Source: Sphingopyxis sp. LC81
Lineage (GTDB): Bacteria > Pseudomonadota > Alphaproteobacteria > Sphingomonadales > Sphingomonadaceae
NCBI RefSeq assembly: GCF_000756375.1
Contig: NZ_JNFD01000002.1
Span: forward strand, 62,001 to 126,000
Direction: 5' to 3'
DNA: 64,000 bases
The position numbers and the translations under genes are program-made. The notes beneath the pieces were generated by a model that saw nothing but the letters and a program-made list of their open reading frames with translations, was not told the origin of the DNA and did not search any database. Shown one piece after another: positions 41,850 to 50,816 of this stretch; position 1 is the first letter of the stretch; each line of letters starts with the position of its first letter.

Positions 41850-43204
41850 ACGCGATGAGCTTTGGCGACGACCTGCACGGCGAACCGCTTCCCGTCGATA
41901 CGATCGATTCCCCCAAGCGCGAGTTGCGCACGGGGATATGGATCGCCGCGGCCTTTTTCGTCGGCTTCCTCGGCTGGGCGGCGCTCACCCCGCTCGACGC
42001 CGGCGCGATGGCGCAGGGATCGGTGTCGGTTTCGGGCAATCGGCAAGCCGTGCAGCACAAGGATGGCGGCATCGTCACCGCCTTGATGGTGACGGAAGGG
42101 AGCGAGGTGCGCCGCGGCGATGTGTTGCTCAAGATCTCGGCCTCCGACATCGTGGCCGCCGAACGCGGCCTGACCGGTGAGGTCGTGGCCTTGCTGGCGC
42201 AGCGCGCTCGATTGACCGCCGAACGCGACGGCGCGCGGCACATCGCGCGGCCGGTCGAATTTTCATCCTATCTCGCGGGCGACCGGGTGCTTGCTGACGA
42301 GGCGATGCGCGGACAGCGTTTGCTTTTCGACGCGCGCCAGCGGTCGGGTGTCACCGAACGCGGCATGTTGGGCCAGCGGATCGCGCAGCATAACCAGCAG
42401 ATCGGGGGCTATGGCGCGCAGATGGAATCGAACCGGATCCAGCAGCGGCTGATCAACGAGGAACTGACCGGCCTTCGCACATTGTCCGAGCGCGGTTTTG
42501 TTTCGACCAACCGGCTGCGCGCGGTGGAGCGCAGTTCGGCGCAGCTCGACGGCGATTTCGGGGCGCTGCGGTCCGACGTCGCGCGGCTGGAGGAGGCGAT
42601 CGGGGAATCCCGCTTGCAGATGGTGTCGCTCGACCGCCAGATGATCGAGGAGGTCGCGACCCAGCTTCGCGAGGTGCAGGTCCGGCTCGACGAATTGCAG
42701 CCGCGGCTGTTCGCGACGCGCGAAAGATTGACCCAGTCGGTTGTCCGTGCGCCGTCCAACGGGCGCGTCGTCGGGCTTAAGGTCTTCACCGTCGGCGGCG
42801 TCGTCGCGCCGGGCGAAATGCTGATGGAAATCGTGCCGCAGGACAAGGCGCTGGTCGTGCTGGCGAAAGCCTCGCCGAACGACGCCGACGACCTGTCGTC
42901 GGGCATGCAGACGCAAGTGCGCTTTTCGGGCATCCAGGAACGCAGCCTGCCGATCCTGAAAGGCCAGATCAGCAAGGTGTCGGCGGACAGTTTCGAGGAT
43001 AATCGCACGGGGATGGAATATTTCGAGATCGAGGTCGTCGTTCCGCCCGCCGAAATGAAGAAGATTGCGGCCTTGCGAGGTGAAAACAGCCTACGCGCGG
43101 GCATGCCCGCGGAGGTGATGGTGCCGCTGCGCGAACGGACCGCGCTCGGCTATCTGATCGAACCGCTCACGCAAACATTGTGGAGGGCCGGCCGGGAACA
43201 TTAG
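41846..43204 (+). CDS. Type I secretion membrane-fusion protein (HlyD/PrtE-like)
   Basis: The 452-residue adaptor has one N-terminal helix (TGIWIAAAFFVGFLGWAALTP) anchoring it in the inner membrane. GIVTALMVTEGSEVRRGDVLLKI is the lipoyl half, and a long coiled-coil follows (QRLLFDARQRSG to LQPRLFATRERLTQSVV). VRAPSNGRVVGLKVFTVGGVV is the second lipoyl half, ahead of the beta-barrel. It bridges the ABC exporter to a TolC-type outer-membrane protein. No tolC is present in the window, so one elsewhere must serve. It starts within the stop of the ABC gene. Confidence 0.93.
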   Translation: MNAMSFGDDLHGEPLPVDTIDSPKRELRTGIWIAAAFFVGFLGWAALTPLDAGAMAQGSVSVSGNRQAVQHKDGGIVTALMVTEGSEVRRGDVLLKISASDIVAAERGLTGEVVALLAQRARLTAERDGARHIARPVEFSSYLAGDRVLADEAMRGQRLLFDARQRSGVTERGMLGQRIAQHNQQIGGYGAQMESNRIQQRLINEELTGLRTLSERGFVSTNRLRAVERSSAQLDGDFGALRSDVARLEEAIGESRLQMVSLDRQMIEEVATQLREVQVRLDELQPRLFATRERLTQSVVRAPSNGRVVGLKVFTVGGVVAPGEMLMEIVPQDKALVVLAKASPNDADDLSSGMQTQVRFSGIQERSLPILKGQISKVSADSFEDNRTGMEYFEIEVVVPPAEMKKIAALRGENSLRAGMPAEVMVPLRERTALGYLIEPLTQTLWRAGREH

Positions 43205-43236
43205 GAGCGAGCCCTGGTGACGTGCGGAGGCCGGAT

Positions 43237-44115
43237 TCAGGTATGATGCTCCTTGTGCAGCGCGTGTTTGGAAAAGGCGATGATGGCATCGTTGAAGATA
43301 TCGTTGCGGTCGCCCGCGACCATGTGACCCGCGCCGGCGATATCGGCGACCTCGAGCCAGGGGAGCCGGCGGCGAAACGCCGCGATGCTGGCGTCGCTCA
43401 CGACATCGCTCGACAGGCCGCGAACGAGCAGGACGGGAAGGTCGGGGAGGGTGGCCAGCGTTTCGGCGGCTTCCGGCAGGGCGCCGAGCGAGTCCGACCG
43501 CTGCCTGTCCAGCATCCGCGGATCCCAATGCCAGTAGAGCCGCCCGTCGTCGCGGCGGCGGAGATTCTTCATCAGGCCGCTCGTATCGCGCGTCCGGGGC
43601 CGGTGCGGATTATAGGCATCGACCGCGGCGGCGGCTTCCTCGACCGAGGCGAAGCCGCTCCGGTGACTGTGCATGAAGGAGAGGACGCGCTCGATGCCGC
43701 GGGGCTCGGGTTCGGGGACGATATCGACCAGCACCAGTCCCGCGGGACGCAGGCCCTTATGGATCGCGTGAATCGCGGTTGCGCCGCCGAGCGAGGCGCC
43801 GACGAGGATGAACGGGACGTGCAGGAGGCTGGTCACGGCCTTTAGATCATTGGCCCGGTCGCCGATGAAATAGGCACCATCGGGCGACCAGTCGCTGTCG
43901 CCATGCCCGCGCGCGTCGAAGTTCAGGGTTTGCAATCCCTCGGTGCGCAGGCGCTCCACCGCGCGGCTCCAGCTATGCCGCGTCTGACCCCCGCCATGGA
44001 GCAGGATCACCGCCGGGGCGCCCGCCGGACCGCCATGATCGACGACGAGATCGAGACCGTCCGCCGAGCGAATGATGCGCTGTTGCATCGGTAATATATG
44101 CTGGACGTCGGTCAT
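43237..44115 (-). CDS. Alpha/beta hydrolase
   Basis: A 292-residue cytoplasmic alpha/beta hydrolase. VILLHGGGQTRHSWSRAVERL gives the oxyanion loop, DARGHGDSDWS the second block, FILVGASLGGATAIHAI the Ser nucleophile elbow, and IAGAGHMVAGDRND the catalytic His. It begins inside the stop of the Rieske oxygenase gene (ATGA), so the two are co-translated. A role in cleaving a product of the oxygenase is plausible, and the substrate is unknown. Confidence 0.88.
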   Translation of the reverse strand: MTDVQHILPMQQRIIRSADGLDLVVDHGGPAGAPAVILLHGGGQTRHSWSRAVERLRTEGLQTLNFDARGHGDSDWSPDGAYFIGDRANDLKAVTSLLHVPFILVGASLGGATAIHAIHKGLRPAGLVLVDIVPEPEPRGIERVLSFMHSHRSGFASVEEAAAAVDAYNPHRPRTRDTSGLMKNLRRRDDGRLYWHWDPRMLDRQRSDSLGALPEAAETLATLPDLPVLLVRGLSSDVVSDASIAAFRRRLPWLEVADIAGAGHMVAGDRNDIFNDAIIAFSKHALHKEHHT

Positions 44116-45278
44116 GCGGGCTTCCTTGTGGCGGCGGTGTCAAGATGCTCCATCACCGTTTGATTGAACCGGTCGAGCGCTCCCTCGAACCGTCCGAACA
44201 GGAAATGATCGTTCGCGCCTGAAGCCAGCCCGGCGTGAATGCCCTCGCCGATCCTTATGTCTTCCTCGAGCGTCTTGATGGTGATCGCATGGTTGCGCTG
44301 CCAATGGTCGTCGCCTTTCCCTTCGCCCGGTTCGCTGCCGGTCGGGGCGAGCGTCGCCAGGCGAAGACTGGTGCGGCCGGGCGCGAGCGGCTCCTGCCTG
44401 ATCCAGACCACATGATCCTGCTGGACGAGCAACTGGGTCGTCGGAAACAGCGTGTAGACGAGGTTGGCATGGTCGCGCATCCGCCAGCCATCGCGCGAGG
44501 TTTCGGTGAGCGCCGCCATACCGGTGCGCGGCAGGACCGAGCGCAGATGCGGCCCCAACGCACGATAGCTGGAGAGATTATCCTCGAAATAGGGGCCGAT
44601 GGTGCCGCGATGCGCGACACGGAAGTGATAGGATTCGATTCCGCCTTCGATCAGGAGCTTCCAGTTGGCGTTGCAGACCATGCGATCCTCGGCCGCGATC
44701 GTCATTGCCGCCATTCCCAGCGCGTCGAGCTCGTCCGCGAGCGGCGCGAAATAGCCGTCGAAGTCGAAGCCGCCGCCGGGATCTCCCGCCACCCAGACGA
44801 AACCGAAGGCTTCGTGCACCGGCAGCGGCTTCAGGCCGATACCCGCCTTGTCGATCCCGCCGAAGCCACTCTCGAAATGGGGGGCGCCGACAAGCGGGCC
44901 AGAATTGGCATAGGTCCAGCCGTGATAGGGACAGGTGAAGCGATGCGCGCAACCCGATGCGGCCTCGACCAACCGCGCACCGCGGTGGCGGCAGACGTTG
45001 AGAAAAGCATGCGCGGCGCCCTGCCTGTCGCGCGTCAGCAGGACGGGAAGGCCGTGGACGTCGCAGCGCAGGAAGGCGCCGGGGCCAGCGAGCTCGCTGA
45101 CGTGCGCCGCGGCCTGGGGCAGGCGGCGCATGATCGCTTCGCGTTCGCGGGTGAAGCGTGTTTCGTCGAGATATTGTTCGACCGGGCTCTGCGCGACGGT
45201 CTCGTCGAGGAAAAAGCTTCGGGTCGCGGCGAGCGACCGCAATTCATCGATGAGTTCAAGTTCGACCCCGCGGTCCAT
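44112..45278 (-). CDS. Rieske non-haem iron oxygenase, alpha subunit-like
   Basis: The 388-residue oxygenase hydroxylates or demethylates an organic, often aromatic, substrate with O2 and electrons from a reductase. The Rieske 2Fe-2S site is NVCRHRGARL and FTCPYHGWTY. The mononuclear iron site lies in NWKLLIEGGIESYHFRVAHRG, with two His; a later acidic residue completes the facial triad. No reductase or ferredoxin gene is adjacent, so shared electron donors are implied. It diverges from a TetR regulator with paired operators in the 65-base gap. Confidence 0.92.
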   Translation of the reverse strand: MDRGVELELIDELRSLAATRSFFLDETVAQSPVEQYLDETRFTREREAIMRRLPQAAAHVSELAGPGAFLRCDVHGLPVLLTRDRQGAAHAFLNVCRHRGARLVEAASGCAHRFTCPYHGWTYANSGPLVGAPHFESGFGGIDKAGIGLKPLPVHEAFGFVWVAGDPGGGFDFDGYFAPLADELDALGMAAMTIAAEDRMVCNANWKLLIEGGIESYHFRVAHRGTIGPYFEDNLSSYRALGPHLRSVLPRTGMAALTETSRDGWRMRDHANLVYTLFPTTQLLVQQDHVVWIRQEPLAPGRTSLRLATLAPTGSEPGEGKGDDHWQRNHAITIKTLEEDIRIGEGIHAGLASGANDHFLFGRFEGALDRFNQTVMEHLDTAATRKPA

Positions 45279-45289
45279 GCGAATCCCCT

Positions 45290-45325
45290 TACCGGTTGGT
45301 AGGGACGTTGACTTACCGATCGGTA
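45290..45325. promoter_or_regulatory. Two palindromic TetR-type operators between the Rieske and tetR genes
   Basis: TACCGGTTGGTA (45290-45301, one imperfect pair) and TACCGATCGGTA (45314-45325, perfect) both fit TACC-N4-GGTA. Their centres are 24 bases apart, and each is within a longer CTTACC...GGTAG match. They lie exactly between the divergent oxygenase and TetR genes, so TetR autoregulation and repression of the oxygenase operon is the simplest reading. Confidence 0.8.
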
Positions 45326-45343
45326 GGCGTCAAGCCATGGCGC

Positions 45344-45964
45344 ATGGCCACGGCTTTCAAAACCTCCGCCTCCACCCGCGACCGCATGATCGAGGAAGCG
45401 CGCGCGCTATTCGCGGAGCGCGGCTTCTACGGAGTCAGTATCGCCCAGATCGCGGCGGAGCTTGGCCTGACGAAGCAGGCGCTCCTCCATCATTTCGGAA
45501 CCAAGGAACGGCTCTATGGGCTGGTGCTGGAACAGATCGCGGGCGAGCTGGCCGGCCTGAAGGCTTCATCGGAACCGGGTGCCGACGCGGCCCGGCAGTT
45601 GCAGGACTGGCTCGTCGCGATGATTTCCGACACGCCGCCGCGGATCGAGCGGTCGCGACTTTTGATGCGCGAAATCCTCGACAATCAGATCCGGGCTGAA
45701 CGCGCCGGATCCTGGTATCTCAAGCCGTTTCTGGGCGAGCTTGTAACGATGCTTCGCGGCGTGCCGGGCTGGTCGGGCGCTTCGGACGCCCAATTGCGCG
45801 CCACCGTGGTTCAACTGCTCGGCGCGGTCAATTATCATGCCGTGTCCGGCCCGACCTTTCGGGGCATCTTTGGCACGGAGGCCGCGCAGGCCATGAACGA
45901 CATATTCGCATCGCAGTTGCGGCATATGGTGCATGCCGTGCTGGCAGCAGGACCGGAGGCGTAG
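45344..45964 (+). CDS. TetR/AcrR family transcriptional regulator
   Basis: The 206-residue protein has the N-terminal HTH (RDRMIEEARALFAERGFYGVSIAQIAAELGLTKQALLHHFGTKERLYGLVLE), with the classic TetR recognition helix region LTKQALLHHFG. The C-domain is helical and ligand-binding. It starts at ATG 45344, just downstream of the two operators, and is divergent from the Rieske gene. It probably represses until the oxygenase's substrate or a product binds. A perfect hairpin follows the stop. Confidence 0.92.
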   Translation: MATAFKTSASTRDRMIEEARALFAERGFYGVSIAQIAAELGLTKQALLHHFGTKERLYGLVLEQIAGELAGLKASSEPGADAARQLQDWLVAMISDTPPRIERSRLLMREILDNQIRAERAGSWYLKPFLGELVTMLRGVPGWSGASDAQLRATVVQLLGAVNYHAVSGPTFRGIFGTEAAQAMNDIFASQLRHMVHAVLAAGPEA

Positions 45965-45967
45965 ACG

Positions 45968-45999
45968 CTGCGGCACGGCATCACTGTACCGTGCCGCAG
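45968..45999. terminator. Hairpin between tetR and the TonB receptor gene
   Basis: CTGCGGCACGG and CCGTGCCGCAG are perfect 11-base arms round a 10-base loop, between two convergent genes. There is no clear T-tail on either side (GATCACTTT follows on plus), so it is a probable shared terminator. Confidence 0.7.
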
Positions 46000-46007
46000 C
46001 GATCACT

Positions 46008-48362
46008 TTAGAACCGGACGGTTGCGTTGACACCATAGGTTCGGGGTTCGTTCGCGAGGATGCGGTTTGCCGTGCTCCCCAGAAAGGCGCCGTTGTTGAG
46101 GCCGAGCGCCGCGCCGAGCGGTTGATAGACCGCGAGCGGGCGGTAATGGGTGTTGGTGAGGTTGCTGCCGAAGATCGCGAGCGACCAGCGGTCGTCGGGG
46201 CCGCTCAACGTCAGCCGCGCGCCGAGCAAAGCATAGCCGTCGGCGATCGATTGCGGATTGGCGTCGTTGACCGTGCCGACATATTGGTCGGATACAAAGG
46301 AGACATTGGCGTTCGCCGCCCATGTCCATCCGCTCGACCCGACATCGCCGTTCCAGTCGACTGCGACATTGCCCGACCAGGGGGGCGAGAAGCTGTTCGG
46401 CTTGCCGGTCAGGTCCTGCGTCCCGCCGATACCGGGCAGGCCCGAGGCGCCCGCGAAATCGGTGAATTCGGAGTCGAGATAGGCGAGCGAGCCCGAGAGC
46501 GAGAAGCGGTCGCTGGGCGCGAGCCTCAGGTCGAGCTCGAAGCCCTGCTGGCGCAAATTGCCGGCGTTGCGGACGACGAAGCTGACCCCGTCGAAGGCGC
46601 GGTCCTGAAATCCCGATATATCCATGCGAAAGAAGGTGATGTTCGCAGTGAGCGCGCGGTCGAGCCAGCTTGTCTTGGCGCCGAACTCGTAATTCTTGAC
46701 CGTCTCGCGGTCGAAGACGCGCCGCGTCGAGATCAGATTGCCCTGCGGGTCGAAGGTCGACAGCGACGGTATGCCGCCGCCCGAATTATAGCCGCCCGAT
46801 TTATAGCCCGTCGAATGGGTGGCAAAGAGCATCACGTCGTCGGCCGGCTTGTAGTTGAGGCTGACGCGATAGGTGAAGCGGCCTTCCGAAAGACCGGGAT
46901 AGTCGAGCACCTCGGGCGCGCGGATCGTCTGGGTGAAGGGGCTCGATAGCTGCGAATAGCTGCCGCGTTTGCGGTCGTTGGTCCAGCGGCCGCCGAGGGT
47001 GAGCGTGAGCGCGTCCGAAAGATAGATATTGCCCTGCGCATAGGCGGCGATGCTGCGGACCTTCTGATACACGTCCTGATCGGTCGCGGCGACGCCGCCG
47101 GTGCTGGCGAAATAGGCGGCGCATGCGGTGCGTCCCGGCCCCGCGGGGACGAGGACGTTGCAGAACTGCGTGTCCATGTTGAGCTGCTCGCCGAGCGCAA
47201 ATTTCTCCTCGAAATAATAGACGCCCGCGACCATGTCGAAATGGCCGCCCAGCCATTCGCGTTCGGGTGAGATGAATTGCAGTTCGTGGTTCTGGCTGCC
47301 CGAATCGAACAGGTTGCGCCGCGTCGCGAGCGGGACGGGCAGGAAGATGATGTCGCCGTCGAGCTGGTCGTTCGTCCATTTGCGATAGCTGTTGACGAGG
47401 CGCAGCGTCGATCCGCCGCCGATTTCGAGCGATGCCGTGCTCGACACGCCCCAATTCTTGTCGAGCAAGCCCGAGGCGACCGACTGGTTCATCACCCGGT
47501 CGTTGAGGTTGGTGTCGGGGCCGCCGCTGAACGCCGCGCGGAGGAAGGCGAGCCGCGCCGGGGCGACCGAGGCGGGATCGAAGTCGAAGTTGACGACGCC
47601 GTCGCCGTCGAGCCGCGTATAATCGCCGCGCACGATCCATTCGAGGTTGCCGAACTCGGCCTTCACCGTGCCGCGCACCGCGACATCGTCCGACCCGCCA
47701 TAGGTCTTGCCGTCGTAGACGTTCTTCCACGGCCCGTCATACCATTGCCCCATCGCCGCGACGCGCGCCGAGACATTCTCGCCGAGGGGGACGTTGATGT
47801 GGCCCGACAGCTTGTAGCGGTCGAACGAGCCGGCTTCGGCCGACACCGCACCCGAAAATTCATCCTCGGGCAGCGCGCTGCGGATCGACAGGGCGCCGAC
47901 GCTGGCGTTGCGCCCGAACAAGGTGCCTTGCGGGCCGCGCAGCACCTCGACCCCGTCGATATCGAGGAAGGCGCCGAGGATCGAGCCCGAGCGCGGGACA
48001 TAGACGCCGTCGACGAACACCGCGACGCTCGGTTCGATCAGCGTGTTGGCGAGGCTGCCGACGCCGCGGATGCCGATGCGCGTCGAGCCGGTGTTCGACG
48101 AACGCACCGTCTGGAAATTGGTCGCGACGCGGCCGAGGTCCATCACGGTGAGGATGTTCGCGCTCTCCATCGTCTCGCCGCTGACCGCCGCGATCGAGAT
48201 CGGCACATCCTGGATATTCTCGGCGCGCTTCTGCGCGGTGACGACGATCGCGTCGCCCATGTCGGGCGCGGAGTCGGCGGGTTTCGCCTCCTGCGCGGCG
48301 GCAGGCATGGCCGCGAGTGCGACAGCGAAGGCGGCAAGACTCGTGCAGGCAATCCTCTTCAT
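46008..48362 (-). CDS. TonB-dependent outer-membrane receptor
   Basis: The 784-residue receptor has signal peptide MKRIACTSLAAFAVALAAMPAAAQ. A TonB box-like region DAIVVTAQKRAENIQDVPISI precedes the plug (RIGIRGVGSL, EVLRGPQGTLFGRNASVGAL) and a 22-strand barrel ending in YGVNATVRF. The barrel has HSTGYKSGGYNSGG, typical of sphingomonad catabolic receptors of the FyuA/FepA-like group. The ligand is unknown. The start has GGGAGG upstream. Its promoter shares a 17-base sequence with that of the adjacent catabolic operon, implying common control and a role in importing the same substrate. Confidence 0.92.
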   Translation of the reverse strand: MKRIACTSLAAFAVALAAMPAAAQEAKPADSAPDMGDAIVVTAQKRAENIQDVPISIAAVSGETMESANILTVMDLGRVATNFQTVRSSNTGSTRIGIRGVGSLANTLIEPSVAVFVDGVYVPRSGSILGAFLDIDGVEVLRGPQGTLFGRNASVGALSIRSALPEDEFSGAVSAEAGSFDRYKLSGHINVPLGENVSARVAAMGQWYDGPWKNVYDGKTYGGSDDVAVRGTVKAEFGNLEWIVRGDYTRLDGDGVVNFDFDPASVAPARLAFLRAAFSGGPDTNLNDRVMNQSVASGLLDKNWGVSSTASLEIGGGSTLRLVNSYRKWTNDQLDGDIIFLPVPLATRRNLFDSGSQNHELQFISPEREWLGGHFDMVAGVYYFEEKFALGEQLNMDTQFCNVLVPAGPGRTACAAYFASTGGVAATDQDVYQKVRSIAAYAQGNIYLSDALTLTLGGRWTNDRKRGSYSQLSSPFTQTIRAPEVLDYPGLSEGRFTYRVSLNYKPADDVMLFATHSTGYKSGGYNSGGGIPSLSTFDPQGNLISTRRVFDRETVKNYEFGAKTSWLDRALTANITFFRMDISGFQDRAFDGVSFVVRNAGNLRQQGFELDLRLAPSDRFSLSGSLAYLDSEFTDFAGASGLPGIGGTQDLTGKPNSFSPPWSGNVAVDWNGDVGSSGWTWAANANVSFVSDQYVGTVNDANPQSIADGYALLGARLTLSGPDDRWSLAIFGSNLTNTHYRPLAVYQPLGAALGLNNGAFLGSTANRILANEPRTYGVNATVRF

Positions 48363-48427
48363 ATTTCCCTCCCAGGATGATCATTGGTGATCTTTGATCG
48401 AAGGCTATCGGCGCTCGGGCGGCGATA

Positions 48428-48444
48428 TTTCACATTTCGTGACA
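48428..48444 (-). promoter_or_regulatory. Shared 17-base motif, copy upstream of the TonB receptor gene
   Basis: On the plus strand TTTCACATTTCGTGACA, read on the minus strand as TGTCACGAAATGTGAAA, 66 to 82 bases before the receptor start. An identical copy lies before the operon at 54769-54785. It overlaps a possible promoter (TTGCAA about 18 bases from a TGAAAT box). It probably is the site for the AraC regulator at 54832. Confidence 0.65.
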
Positions 48445-48462
48445 GGTTTTTTGCAATGCGCG

Positions 48463-49461
48463 TCACATGGGCACGAGCGCGAGCCAACCGAGCACCATCG
48501 CGGCGAGCAGCGCCGTCTCGCCGATCATCAGTGCGACGGGCTTCCAGCCGACCTGCACCAGATCGCCCAGCCGGGTCTTCATGCCGATCGCGGCGATCGC
48601 GGTGACGAGGCACCAGTGGGACAGCCTGCTTCCGGTTTCGGTCACCGCTGTGGGCAGGGGGATCAGGCTGTTGAGCGCGACCAGCGCGACGAAGGCGACG
48701 ACGAACCAGGGCAACAACGGCGGGCGTTCGGTTCCCGCTGCGCCGGCTTCGCGGCGGCTGATCTGCCCGGCAACGAGGATGACGGGCAGCAGCATCGCGA
48801 CGCGGAGCAGCTTGACGATCGTCGCGGTGTCACCGGCATCGGGCGAGATTGCGTAACCGGCACCGACGACCTGCGCGACGTCGTGGATCGTCGCACCGAT
48901 GAAGACGCCGGCGGCATGATCGTCGAGCCCGAGCGCACGCGTGATCAGCGGGTAGAGGACCATCGCGGACGTCGACAGCGCCGACACGCCGATCACGGTG
49001 AACAGCGTTGCCTGTTCCTTCTTCGGGTTCGGCGGCAATGCGGCGGACAGCGCCATCGCCGCCGACGCGCCGCAGATTGCGGTCGCGCCGCCCGACAGGA
49101 AACCGAACAGCGGGTTGAACCCCATCGCGCGCGCCGCGAGGGTCGAGATCAGGATCGTCGCGCCGACAAGCGTCACGACCATCGCCACCGGCCCCCAGCC
49201 GAGCGCGGACACCTGATCCCAGCCGATGCGGAAGCCCAGCAGCGCGACGCCGAGCCGCATCAGCCCCTTGGCGGCGAAATCGATCCCCTCCCGGCCGCGC
49301 GGCGCCTCGGTCACGAAGTTGAGCGCCATGCCGAGCAGCAGCGCATAGAGCATGACCGGCGCGTCATAATGTTCCGAGAGGAAGGTCGCGGTCGCGGCGA
49401 CGACGAGCGCGACGGCAAGGCCCGGCGCCGGGGCAGCGGCGCGCGCAGCGAATGATGGCAT
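48463..49461 (-). CDS. YeiH/UPF0324 family membrane protein (putative sulfate exporter)
   Basis: A 332-residue, ten-helix inner-membrane protein. LLLGMALNFV, LMRLGVALLGFRIGWDQVSALG, GATAICGASAAMALSAALPP and GATIHDVAQVVGAGYAI are the UPF0324 signature blocks. The family is annotated as a putative sulfate exporter. It is the last gene of the minus-strand operon, 11 bases after the MFS gene. Together with a TauD-type dioxygenase it might remove sulfite or sulfate, which is inference. Confidence 0.87.
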   Translation of the reverse strand: MPSFAARAAAPAPGLAVALVVAATATFLSEHYDAPVMLYALLLGMALNFVTEAPRGREGIDFAAKGLMRLGVALLGFRIGWDQVSALGWGPVAMVVTLVGATILISTLAARAMGFNPLFGFLSGGATAICGASAAMALSAALPPNPKKEQATLFTVIGVSALSTSAMVLYPLITRALGLDDHAAGVFIGATIHDVAQVVGAGYAISPDAGDTATIVKLLRVAMLLPVILVAGQISRREAGAAGTERPPLLPWFVVAFVALVALNSLIPLPTAVTETGSRLSHWCLVTAIAAIGMKTRLGDLVQVGWKPVALMIGETALLAAMVLGWLALVPM

Positions 49462-49472
49462 GATGCTGGTTC

Positions 49473-50771
49473 CTAGGGTTGGGAGGCGACCGTATCGAGG
49501 TCGGTGAGATAGCTGCGCCGCGCGGCGAGGAAGAGCAGCGCGGCGATGATGGCCGCGATCGGCAGGAAGCGCAGCGCGTCGAGCAGGCCGATCGTGTCGG
49601 CGATCCGTCCGGTCAGGATCGGCCCCGGCGCGAGTCCGAGCAGATTATGCGCGAGCGTCAGCGTTGCGAAGGCCGAACCGTGGAGCGCGGCGGGGGTGAG
49701 GTTCGCGACCATCGCGCCCGCGGGCCCGGTCGTCCCGGCGACGAAGAACATCGCGATGCCGAGCAGGACAAGCTGGGGCAGTCCCGGCGGCAGCATCAGC
49801 GCGAGACTGAGTGCGATCGCGCTACCGAAGCCATAGCCCGAGGCAAGCAGGATTTTGCGGTCGGGCCGGCCCTGCGCGGCGCGGTCGCTCGCCATGCCGC
49901 ACAGCACCATGCCGCAGCCGCAGATGAGCAGGAACAGCGCGGCCATGCGTCCGGCCGCATCGACGGGCATCGCATAATAGCGGTTGAAATAGCTTGGAAG
50001 CCACGCGGGGAGCGCCCCCGCAGCGAAGAGCTGAACGCCGCTTGCGCAATAAGCGAGGCGCACGCTGCGGTTGGCGAAGAGCGCGCGGAGCGAGGTGCGC
50101 GGCGCGGGCTCCGATGTATCGGCGGTGCGCGCGGTCGATCCGGCGATCTCGGCGATCCGCTTTTCGCGGACGACCAACGGATAGGCGACGGCGAGCAACA
50201 GTCCGCCGAGCCCGATCACGGCAAAGGCGGCGCGCCAGCCGTGGCTCGCGGCAATCTCCCCGCCGATTGCGACGCCGAGCACCTGCCCGAACAGCCCGCC
50301 CGCCATGAAGGCGGCCGAGAGGGTCGCGCGGAGGCGCTGCGGGAAGACGCTGATCACGACCGCGATGCCGACGCTGCCATAGGCGGCCTCGCCGACCCCG
50401 ACCATGATCCGTCCGACGAGCATCTGATGATAGCTCGCGGCGACCGCGCAGAAGAGGGTGGCGAGGCTCCACAGCGCGGCCATCAACGCGAGGCTGCGCA
50501 CGCGGCCCCAACGGTCGGCGGCGAGCGAGAGCGGGAAGGTCAGCAACCCGACCATCAGCGCGACCACGCCCGACAGGAGCCCGAGTTCGGCGTCGCTCAA
50601 CGCCCATTCGGCCTTGAGCAGCGGGAAGACCGCGTTCAGCACCTGCCGCGCCATATAGTCGGAGATGAGGAGCCCGAAGCTCAGCGCGAAGACGATCCAG
50701 CCATAGAGCGTCGTGTCGCGCGGTCCGCCGGCCGCGATGCCGCCGTTCGCCGTGGGTGCCATTACCGCCAT
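49473..50771 (-). CDS. Major facilitator superfamily transporter
   Basis: A protein of about 432 residues and twelve helices. FPLSLAADRWGRVRSLALMA is the A-motif-like loop between helices 2 and 3, and LVGRIMVGVGEAAYGSVGIAVVI the helix-4/5 region of spinster-type MFS proteins. TLYGWIVFALSFGLLISDYMARQVLNAVFP begins the protein after a short tail. ATG 50771 is used since GGAG lies six bases upstream; an in-frame TTG at 50783 is less likely. It probably imports or exports the substrate of the surrounding catabolic operon. Confidence 0.9.
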   Translation of the reverse strand: MAVMAPTANGGIAAGGPRDTTLYGWIVFALSFGLLISDYMARQVLNAVFPLLKAEWALSDAELGLLSGVVALMVGLLTFPLSLAADRWGRVRSLALMAALWSLATLFCAVAASYHQMLVGRIMVGVGEAAYGSVGIAVVISVFPQRLRATLSAAFMAGGLFGQVLGVAIGGEIAASHGWRAAFAVIGLGGLLLAVAYPLVVREKRIAEIAGSTARTADTSEPAPRTSLRALFANRSVRLAYCASGVQLFAAGALPAWLPSYFNRYYAMPVDAAGRMAALFLLICGCGMVLCGMASDRAAQGRPDRKILLASGYGFGSAIALSLALMLPPGLPQLVLLGIAMFFVAGTTGPAGAMVANLTPAALHGSAFATLTLAHNLLGLAPGPILTGRIADTIGLLDALRFLPIAAIIAALLFLAARRSYLTDLDTVASQP

Positions 50772-50816
50772 GCCCGTCTCCAATCCGTTGTCGGGAAGCC
50801 GGTGGGCGCGATCATG

